The notes under the pieces: model-generated
Seen by the model: the letters and a program-made list of their open reading frames with translations, nothing else
Told to the model about the DNA's origin: nothing
Databases searched by the model: none
Made by a program: the position numbers and the translations under genes
NCBI GenBank assembly: GCA_002297505.1
Contig: DBLQ01000005.1
Location: 1 to 11,324 of the forward strand
Source: Flavobacteriales bacterium UBA720
GTDB taxonomy: Bacteria > Bacteroidota > Bacteroidia > Flavobacteriales > Weeksellaceae
Direction: 5' to 3'
DNA: 11,324 bases
Part shown: positions 7,498 through 11,324 of the stretch, piece after piece
Layout: every line of letters begins with the position of its first letter
Position numbering within the stretch: position 1 is the stretch's first letter

Positions 7498-8385
7498 TTA
7501 TTTCCGCACAAAGATCATCCGGTCATTTCCGGAAATGTCTTTTAATAAAACAGATTCAGAAAAGTCCCGGAATAATTCCAAAGTTTCTTTTCCCAATTTC
7601 TGGTTGATTTCCAGGAATAGCATTCCGTTTTCCGAAAGATGATTTTTAGAATCTTTTGCTATTTTTCTATAGAAAATTAATGCGTCGGCAGTGGGAGAGA
7701 AGAGTGCCATGCTGGGCTCAAATCCTTTCACCGACTCTTCAATCTCAATATTTTCCTCAATGCCAATGTAAGGCGGATTGCTAATGATGATGTCATAAAC
7801 GTTGTCCAGATTCTCATTCAGATAATCTTTTTGAATCAAGTTAATCTCTGCCTGATGAAATTCTGAGTTTCTCCGAGCGATCTTCAAAGCTTCGTTGGAA
7901 ATATCTATGGCATCAATCTCAGCCTGAGGAAAATGTTTCTTTAAAACAATCGGAATAATCCCGCTGCCGGTACCTATATCTAGTATTTTGAATTTGAGAG
8001 TTTGACTTGAGTCAGTCTGAGCGGAGTCCAAAACTTGATTCTTTGTACTTTTTTCTTGAATCTTATTGATCGCTAATTCCAGCAGTTCTTCCGTTTCCGG
8101 CCTGGGAATCAGAACATGCTCATCCACAAAAAATTTCATTCCAAAAAATTCAGTCTCGCCGAGAACTTGCTGGAAGGGCTTTCCTGTTTTCAATGCTGCT
8201 ATCGACTCAAGAAACTGCTGATACTGATTTGCAGATAAGTCCCTTTCAGGTTGCATTCTCGCCGCTGCTTTGTTTAATCTCAGAAAATGCTCACAAAAAA
8301 TAGAGAACAGTTCCTCGGCTTCAGACCTGGAATAGAGGGCAGTAAGTTCGGTCTGGAAGCGGATTTTGATGTCGGAAATTGTCAT
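7498..8385 (-). CDS. prmC: Peptide chain release factor N5-glutamine methyltransferase (PrmC/HemK)
   Basis: PrmC methylates the glutamine of the GGQ motif in release factors RF1 and RF2 using SAM, which speeds termination. The 295-aa protein has a helical N-terminal RF-binding domain (about 1-90), the family signature IPRPETEELLEL (93-104), SAM motif I DIGTGSGIIPI (from D136), the acidic DAIDIS (SAM ribose contact) and the catalytic NPPY at 203-206. The start is placed at the ATG at 8385: translation from there reads MTISDIKIRF, a normal family start 37 nt after yaaA, whereas a longer frame from 8466 would overlap yaaA by 44 nt. Compared with E. coli PrmC (NPPY near 183-186) the motifs are displaced by about 20 residues by an insert at about 111-130, described separately. 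It is probably co-transcribed with yaaA. Confidence 0.92.
   Translation of the reverse strand: MTISDIKIRFQTELTALYSRSEAEELFSIFCEHFLRLNKAAARMQPERDLSANQYQQFLESIAALKTGKPFQQVLGETEFFGMKFFVDEHVLIPRPETEELLELAINKIQEKSTKNQVLDSAQTDSSQTLKFKILDIGTGSGIIPIVLKKHFPQAEIDAIDISNEALKIARRNSEFHQAEINLIQKDYLNENLDNVYDIIISNPPYIGIEENIEIEESVKGFEPSMALFSPTADALIFYRKIAKDSKNHLSENGMLFLEINQKLGKETLELFRDFSESVLLKDISGNDRMIFVRK
7996..8055 (-). repeat. Probable repeat-derived in-frame insert within prmC
   Basis: About 20 codons (EKSTKNQVLDSAQ to SQTL) lie between the LLELAINKIQ helix and SAM motif I, where the family normally has a short link. On the plus strand the DNA contains GTCTGAGCGGAGTC and then CTTGATTCTT. The first resembles an abundant flavobacterial hairpin repeat (GTCTGAGCGGAGTCGAAGAC, from memory) and the second recurs at 9274-9283 in the yciO-yaaA gap. 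The length is a multiple of three and the frame is kept. Confidence 0.45.
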
Positions 8386-8422
8386 ATTCAAATAAGAAAT
8401 CAGTCCGTTGCGATTCTCAAAA

Positions 8423-9184
8423 TTATCTTGTAAACACCAAATTATTTTCAGTGGAAAGCTTCTCATCGAGACGGTAGTTTTCCAGATTGAAAGCCTTCAG
8501 CGCATCCAAATTTTGGACATTGTTTTCGGCACAGTAACGGAGCATCAGTCCGCGCGCGTGCTTGGTGTAAACCACAATCGTTTTTAATTTTCCATCAGGC
8601 TGAATCTGTTTAAATTCAAAATCAATGACGTTCGCTTTTAATTTTTTGCGGTTCACTACTTTTCCGTACTCGTTGCTTGCAAGATTGATCAGCAATTCTC
8701 CTTTTTTAAGTTCAGAATTCAGTTGATCCGTCACTTTTTCAGTCCAGAATTCATAGAGATTTTTATAATTGTCAAAGCTGAAGGGCCGTCCCATTTCCAA
8801 TCGATAGAGCATTACTTTGTCAGAAGGCTTCAGAAGACCGTAAAGCCCTGAGAGGATTCTGAAATTTTTTTCCAGATAACTAACTGCTTTTTCGTCCAGA
8901 GTTTTGGCGTCCAGACCACGGTAAACTTCGCCGGTAAAGGCAAACATGGCGGGCGCAGACTCCTTTTTAGTTGGCTTGGCTTTCCATTTCTGATTTCTGT
9001 CCCAGTTTTCATCGGCCAGTTTTGCGGAGATTTCCATCAGCTCGGATAAGAATTTTGGTGACTTCTCTTTCAGATGCGATTGGATAAGCTCCGAATCCTT
9101 GATGAATTTAGGAGTCGTCGGTTTCAGAAATTCTGTAGAATTTTCAATGTTCATCAGCTTGGCCGGAGAGGATATGAATTTCAT
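8423..9184 (-). CDS. yaaA: Peroxide stress protein YaaA (UPF0246/DUF328)
   Basis: In E. coli YaaA is induced by OxyR and protects DNA and proteins from peroxide by lowering free intracellular iron. This 253-aa protein matches the family along its length (E. coli 258 aa): KFISSPAKLM at the N terminus, MFAFTGEVYRGLDA, LSGLYGLLKPSDKVMLYRLEMG, LINLASNEYGKVV, and the C-terminal KHARGLMLRYCA with FNLENYRLDE. The start at 9184 (MKFISSPAK) is chosen because the upstream in-frame extension would read the 7-bp tandem repeat (TTDNSQPTTDNQ) and has no family similarity. It lies 119 nt after the Sua5/YciO-type gene and 37 nt before prmC on the same strand, so it is probably in one unit with them. No OxyR-like site was identified. 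The repeat tract begins only 5 nt before the start codon. Confidence 0.9.
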   Translation of the reverse strand: MKFISSPAKLMNIENSTEFLKPTTPKFIKDSELIQSHLKEKSPKFLSELMEISAKLADENWDRNQKWKAKPTKKESAPAMFAFTGEVYRGLDAKTLDEKAVSYLEKNFRILSGLYGLLKPSDKVMLYRLEMGRPFSFDNYKNLYEFWTEKVTDQLNSELKKGELLINLASNEYGKVVNRKKLKANVIDFEFKQIQPDGKLKTIVVYTKHARGLMLRYCAENNVQNLDALKAFNLENYRLDEKLSTENNLVFTR

Positions 9185-9189
9185 ATATT

Positions 9190-9224
9190 GGTTGTCAGTT
9201 GTCGGTTGTGAGTTGTCAGTTGTT
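9190..9224. repeat. Tandem heptamer repeat, five copies, in the yaaA leader
   Basis: On the plus strand five 7-bp units follow one another: GGTTGTC, AGTTGTC, GGTTGTG, AGTTGTC, AGTTGTT. Read on the yaaA strand the unit is GACAACY. The tract ends 5 nt before the yaaA ATG and so occupies the place of its ribosome-binding leader. Similar GACAACT tracts are, from memory, common in flavobacterial intergenic DNA. Confidence 0.85.
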
Positions 9225-9287
9225 TGTTTTCGCGTATTGATTTTTAGAGTTTTGTTGATCAGTTTCAAACATTCTTGATTCTTCAAA

Positions 9288-9306
9288 CTTTAATCTTTAA
9301 TCTTTA
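9288..9306. repeat. Short heptamer tract (CTTTAAT) at the 3' end of the Sua5/YciO-type gene
   Basis: CTTTAAT, CTTTAAT and CTTTA follow in tandem on the plus strand, and the last partial unit supplies the stop codon (TAA, 9304-9306 read on minus) of the upstream gene. It is a second 7-bp periodic tract in the same 119-nt gap, with a different unit from the one at 9190. Confidence 0.65.
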
Positions 9307-9915
9307 CAGAATTCCTTTTCCCTGGCGGATAATCTCCGGTTCGCCGGAAGTCAGATCTACAATGGTGGAGGCCACATTATCGCCGTAACCCGAATCGATC
9401 ACGATGTCCACCAATTTGTCGTACTTCTCGGCAATCAGTTCCGGGTCTGTGGAATATTCCAGGATTTCATCATCATCGTGGATGGACGTGGAAACAATCG
9501 GATGTCCTAGTTTTTCTACAATCATCTGAGGCACAATGTGATCCGGCACACGGATGCCGACGGTTTTGTGGCCTTTGTAAGAGGTCGGAAGATTTCTGTT
9601 GGCCTCCAGAATGAAGGTGAATGCTCCAGGAAGATGTGTTTTCAGAAAACGGAAAGTGGAGGTTTCGATCGGTTTTGTAAATTCTGACAGATGACTGAGA
9701 TCGTTACAGATGATGGAAAATTTCTGTTTGTCGATCTTGATACCTTTGATCTGAGCAAGCCTTTCCATTGCCTTGTGATTGTAAATATCACAGCCGATGG
9801 TGTAAATGGTATCCGAAGGGTAGATGATAACGCCGCCATTCTGAAGAACTTTTACAGCTTCATCTATCAGATTCTCCTGGGGATTCTGCGGATATATTTT
9901 TAAAATTTTTGCCAT
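9304..9915 (-). CDS. Sua5/YciO/YrdC/YwlC family protein (threonylcarbamoyl-AMP synthase-like)
   Basis: The 203-aa protein is a single YrdC-like domain. Family features are GGVIIYPSDTIYTIGCD (about 27-43), the KxxxF-type KQKFSIICNDLSHLSEF, PGAFTFILEA, TVGIRVPDH and HPIVSTSIH. TsaC/Sua5 members make threonylcarbamoyl-adenylate from threonine, bicarbonate and ATP for the t6A37 modification of ANN-decoding tRNAs. The length and the GCDI..KAMERL segment look closer to the YciO branch, whose cellular role is less certain, and no Sua5-specific C-terminal domain is present. The MAKILKIYPQNP start at 9915 is the natural one. It is the first gene of the yciO-yaaA-prmC run and lies 76 nt downstream of the tRNA-fMet terminator. 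I found no convincing promoter in that gap. Family assignment is firm; exact orthology is not. Confidence 0.88.
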   Translation of the reverse strand: MAKILKIYPQNPQENLIDEAVKVLQNGGVIIYPSDTIYTIGCDIYNHKAMERLAQIKGIKIDKQKFSIICNDLSHLSEFTKPIETSTFRFLKTHLPGAFTFILEANRNLPTSYKGHKTVGIRVPDHIVPQMIVEKLGHPIVSTSIHDDDEILEYSTDPELIAEKYDKLVDIVIDSGYGDNVASTIVDLTSGEPEIIRQGKGIL

Positions 9916-9991
9916 TATTCAGTGCTTTTGAAATTAGAAACTCTGGTGATCACTTAAAGCTTATCAAAAATTGTGAAAAAGTAAATAACAT

Positions 9992-10020
9992 AAAAAAGAG
10001 AATCAAAAATTTGATTCTCT
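9992..10020 (-). terminator. Intrinsic terminator of tRNA-fMet
   Basis: A perfect 10-bp stem AGAGAATCAA/TTGATTCTCT (9997-10006 with 10011-10020) with a 4-nt loop is followed on the minus strand by six T (9997-9992). It begins 5 nt after the encoded CCA. Near-identical copies recur at 10262, 10605, 10949 and 11293. Confidence 0.9.
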
Positions 10021-10025
10021 TACCT

Positions 10026-10101
<76 letters not shown>

Positions 10102-10112
10102 ATATTGTTCTG

Positions 10113-10142
10113 CAAAGATAAGGCTTTTTTAATACAAGTCAA
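10113..10142 (-). promoter_or_regulatory. Promoter of tRNA-fMet
   Basis: On the minus strand TTG (10142-10140) is followed after 19 nt by TATCTTTG (10120-10113), a perfect TAnnTTTG box. Transcription should start near 10106-10108, leaving a leader of only about five nucleotides before the mature 5' end at 10101. Beyond it, 10143-10259 is AT-rich and non-coding; the only structure is a weak 9-bp AT inverted repeat (AATTTAATT/AATTAAATT, 10152-10172). Confidence 0.75.
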
Positions 10143-10261
10143 GTTTTCGGGAATTTAATTTTGAATTAAATTATTATCCGAAACTTATGGCATTGAATTT
10201 AACTTTAAATTTTCTTGAAAGTAAAATTTTTGTCAAATTATAAAATGGAGAGAAGTAGAAT

Positions 10262-10290
10262 AAAAAAGAGAATCAAAAAATTGATTCTCT
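10262..10290 (-). terminator. Terminator copy after tRNA 3'-end fragment A
   Basis: The same 10-bp stem as the tRNA-fMet terminator, with loop AAAA, and a T6 run on the minus strand (10267-10262). It closes the transcript of array unit 1. Confidence 0.85.
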
Positions 10291-10295
10291 TACCT

Positions 10296-10346
10296 TGGTT
10301 GCGAGGACACGACTCGAACGTGCGTCCGCCAATGCGGATATGAGCC
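10296..10346 (-). pseudogene. Truncated tRNA-fMet 3' end, copy A
   Basis: The minus strand carries anticodon-loop sequence GGCTCATA, then a 14-bp imperfect palindrome (10325-10338) in place of the anticodon-stem 3' side and variable loop, then a T arm, acceptor strand and CCA identical to the intact tRNA. No 5' half (acceptor 5' strand, D arm) precedes it, so it cannot form a tRNA. It follows GIY-YIG copy 1 directly. Confidence 0.88.
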
Positions 10347-10380
10347 TATTCATTTTTTGATAAGAGAATGGATGAATAGG
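10345..10380. repeat. 9-bp inverted repeat across the nuclease stop codon
   Basis: CCTATTCAT (10345-10353) and ATGAATAGG (10372-10380) are perfect inverted copies around an 18-nt loop. The stem spans the last codons and stop of GIY-YIG copy 1 and touches the tRNA-derived GGCTCATA. In copy 2 it keeps 8 bp; in copy 3 the coding-side arm is mutated. Confidence 0.6.
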
Positions 10381-10601
10381 CGTCCTACTCCGGTTTTCAA
10401 GAATTTTTCTCTGCCCATAGCACTTTTTTTGTCATGGAAGAATTCAACATGAATAACGGTCCAGGGTCTAAACTTTATCGTATAGCCTTTGGTTCCCAAT
10501 TGATTGTGTGACTTAAATCTTTCTAACAGATTGGACGTAAATCCGACGTAAGTCTTATCAAATTTCTCAGAATATAAAATATAAACTACAAATTCTTCCA
10601 T
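10350..10601 (-). CDS. GIY-YIG nuclease family protein, array copy 1
   Basis: The 83-aa protein is one GIY-YIG domain (UPF0213/YhbQ-like). The motif pair appears as VYI (6-8) and YVG (18-20). It is followed by R28 in LLERFKSHN, the region YTIKFRPWTVIHVEFF, and the metal-binding Glu E65 in GREKFLK. Such domains cut DNA with one divalent metal; the target of this one is unknown. MEEF at 10601 is chosen as start because longer frames would translate the tRNA fragment and terminator. The ATG lies only three bases beyond the T run of the preceding terminator copy. It is complete. It differs from copy 3 at eight residues (such as Q34/K, M62/V, G63/V). The stop codon abuts the tRNA 3'-end fragment. 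Confidence 0.85.
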   Translation of the reverse strand: MEEFVVYILYSEKFDKTYVGFTSNLLERFKSHNQLGTKGYTIKFRPWTVIHVEFFHDKKSAMGREKFLKTGVGRLFIHSLIKK

Positions 10602-10604
10602 AAT

Positions 10605-10634
10605 AAAAAAGAGAATCAAAAAAATTGATTGTCT
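10605..10634 (-). terminator. Terminator copy after tRNA 3'-end fragment B (weakened)
   Basis: Same hairpin as the others, but G10631 opposes G10613, which breaks the stem, and the loop has one extra A. The T6 run remains. It lies just upstream of the ATG of nuclease copy 1. Confidence 0.75.
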
Positions 10635-10639
10635 TACTT

Positions 10640-10691
10640 CGGTTGCGAGGACACGACTCGAACGTGCGTCCGCCAATGGCGGATATGAGCC
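10640..10691 (-). pseudogene. Truncated tRNA-fMet 3' end, copy B
   Basis: Same layout as copy A, with a perfect 15-bp palindrome TCCGCC-AAT-GGCGGA (plus strand 10669-10683). The T arm and acceptor strand are unchanged, but the end reads CCG instead of CCA. There is no 5' half. Confidence 0.85.
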
Positions 10692-10694
10692 TAT

Positions 10695-10945
10695 TCATTT
10701 TTTGATAAGAGAATGGATGAATAGACGACCTACTCCGGTTTTCAAGAATTTTTCTCTGACCACAGCACTTTTTTTGTCCTGGAAGAATTCAACATGAATA
10801 ACGGTCCAGGGTCTAAACTTTATCGTATAGCCTTTGGTTCCAGTTTATTGTGTGACTTAAATCTTTCTAACAGATTGGACGTAAATCCGGCGTAAGTCTT
10901 ATCAAATTTTTCAGAATATAAAATATAAACTACAAATTCTTCCAT
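10695..10945 (-). pseudogene. GIY-YIG nuclease, array copy 2, frameshifted
   Basis: The start MEEFVVYILYSEKF matches the other copies, but one C is missing at about 10840-10841 compared with copies 1 and 3 (GGTTCC against GGTTCCC). The frame therefore ends early at 10820 after 41 residues (KSHNKLEPKAIR). The rest of the domain, including the REKFLK segment with the catalytic Glu, is still present in the original frame down to the normal stop at 10695. V19 of YVG is also Ala here. The total of 251 bp is one base short of the 252 bp of the intact copies. It is most likely a broken copy unless the deletion is a sequencing error. Confidence 0.85.
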
Positions 10946-10948
10946 AAT

Positions 10949-10977
10949 AAAAAAGAGAATCAAAAAATTGATTCTCT
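10949..10977 (-). terminator. Terminator copy after tRNA 3'-end fragment C
   Basis: An intact 10-bp stem with AAAA loop (10954-10977) and T6 on the minus strand (10954-10949), three bases before the ATG of the frameshifted nuclease copy 2. Confidence 0.85.
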
Positions 10978-10982
10978 TACTT

Positions 10983-11034
10983 TGGTTGCGAGGACACGAC
11001 TCGAACGTGCGTCCGCCAATGGCGGATATGAGCC
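10983..11034 (-). pseudogene. Truncated tRNA-fMet 3' end, copy C
   Basis: Same layout: GGCTCATA, perfect 15-bp palindrome (plus strand 11012-11026), then the unchanged T arm, acceptor 3' strand and CCA. It has no 5' half and follows nuclease copy 3 directly. Confidence 0.87.
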
Positions 11035-11037
11035 TAT

Positions 11038-11289
11038 TCATTTTTTGATAAGAGAATGGATTAATCGCCGTCCTACTCCGGTTTTCAAGAATTTTTCTCT
11101 GACCACAGCACTTTTTTTGTCCTGGAAGAATTCAACATGAATAACGGTCCAGGGTCTAAACTTTATCGTATAGCTTTTGGTTCCCAATTTATTGTGTGAC
11201 TTAAATCTTTCTAAAAGATTGGACGTAAATCCGACGTAAGTCTTAGAAAATTTCTCAGAATATAAAATATAAACTACAAATTCTTCCAT
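11038..11289 (-). CDS. GIY-YIG nuclease family protein, array copy 3
   Basis: An intact 83-aa single-domain GIY-YIG protein with VYI (6-8), YVG (18-20), R28, and E65 in VREKFLK. It differs from copy 1 by 11 nucleotides, 9 of them changing the protein (D15/S, Q34/K, G39/S, H56/Q, M62/V, G63/V, L75/R, F76/L), so there is little sign of purifying selection between copies. The start at MEEF is chosen as in copy 1; a longer TTG-initiated frame would read through the terminator hairpin. The preceding terminator copy ends four bases before the ATG, so the gene would need terminator read-through or an internal promoter that I could not identify. Confidence 0.85.
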   Translation of the reverse strand: MEEFVVYILYSEKFSKTYVGFTSNLLERFKSHNKLGTKSYTIKFRPWTVIHVEFFQDKKSAVVREKFLKTGVGRRLIHSLIKK

Positions 11290-11292
11290 AAT

Positions 11293-11321
11293 AAAAAAGA
11301 GAATCAAAAAATTGATTCTCT
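11293..11321 (-). terminator. Terminator copy at the right edge of the window
   Basis: The intact 10-bp stem and T6 run on the minus strand, directly upstream of nuclease copy 3. By the array pattern it should belong to a further tRNA-fMet gene or 3'-end fragment just outside the window. Confidence 0.8.
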
Positions 11322-11324
11322 TAC

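Larger units (their letters stand above)
10260..11324 (-). repeat. Tandem array of ~344-bp GIY-YIG/tRNA-3'-end units (continues beyond window)
   Basis: The same order repeats three times on the minus strand: terminator hairpin, 83-codon GIY-YIG ORF, short palindrome, tRNA-fMet 3' end, terminator hairpin. Matching landmarks (the TTAC next to each hairpin at 10290, 10634, 10977 and 11321) are spaced 344, 343 and 344 bp. The last hairpin reaches the right edge, so the array may continue. Leftmost, 10260-10324 matches 9990-10054 of the intact tRNA/terminator region over 65 bp with one mismatch. The units differ from each other only by scattered substitutions and single-base indels, which points to recent duplication. 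Confidence 0.9.

Noticed and set aside
8386..8466. Upstream 27-codon extension of prmC
   Set aside because: It overlaps the end of yaaA and has no PrmC similarity; the family N terminus begins at MTISDIK.
10152..10172. AT-only inverted repeat AATTTAATT/AATTAAATT
   Set aside because: In DNA this AT-rich a 9-bp match is weak evidence; there is no T run or nearby gene end to make it a terminator.
10602..10676. N-terminal extensions of the nuclease frames through the tRNA tail and hairpin
   Set aside because: The extra residues are translations of tRNA and terminator sequence; homologous domain sequence begins at MEEFVVYIL.
10260..11324. CRISPR array
   Set aside because: The repeats are ~344 bp with coding content and no short-repeat/unique-spacer pattern, and no cas gene is present.

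Overview
The window looks like the chromosome of a Flavobacteriia member, probably a Chryseobacterium-like genus. Supporting signs are TTG/TTTG-N19-TAnnTTTG promoters instead of -35/-10 boxes, A-rich leaders without Shine-Dalgarno sequences, a secreted protein with a type A type IX secretion (T9SS) C-terminal signal, and flavobacterial versions of ParE, ParC and PrmC. The genus is inferred from the look of the proteins; no database was searched.

Plus strand, 1-7223. The window opens inside ychF, the universally conserved P-loop ATPase, which ends at a clear intrinsic terminator. Next is a small T9SS-exported choice-of-anchor J protein whose signal peptide lies in a different frame from its body, across a T7 run. 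After a second terminator and a very good promoter comes parE, a two-helix membrane protein, parC (sharing one base with the membrane protein gene) and a rhomboid protease. This is probably one transcription unit: topoisomerase IV, which separates replicated chromosomes, plus two membrane proteins.

Convergence, 7224-7497. The gap between the converging rhomboid and prmC genes holds a ~104-nt imperfect inverted repeat that looks like a dispersed flavobacterial structured repeat.

Minus strand, 9915-7498. A Sua5/YciO/YrdC-family gene, yaaA and prmC are read in that order, probably together. The order links translation fidelity (tRNA t6A-type chemistry, release-factor methylation) with peroxide stress. 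Small repeats pepper this unit: two different 7-bp tandem tracts between yciO and yaaA, and an apparent in-frame repeat-derived insert in prmC.

Right end, 9992-11324 (minus strand). An intact initiator tRNA-fMet gene with its own promoter, encoded CCA and terminator is followed to the right by a tandem array of ~344-bp units. Each unit joins a small single-domain GIY-YIG nuclease ORF (83 aa, one of three copies frameshifted) to a truncated tRNA-fMet 3' end and a copy of the tRNA terminator. In the truncated tRNA ends the anticodon-stem/variable region is replaced by a small palindrome. The array runs off the right edge. It is the most unusual part of the window and looks like a selfish or decaying nuclease cassette that spreads by carrying, or recombining through, tRNA 3' ends.
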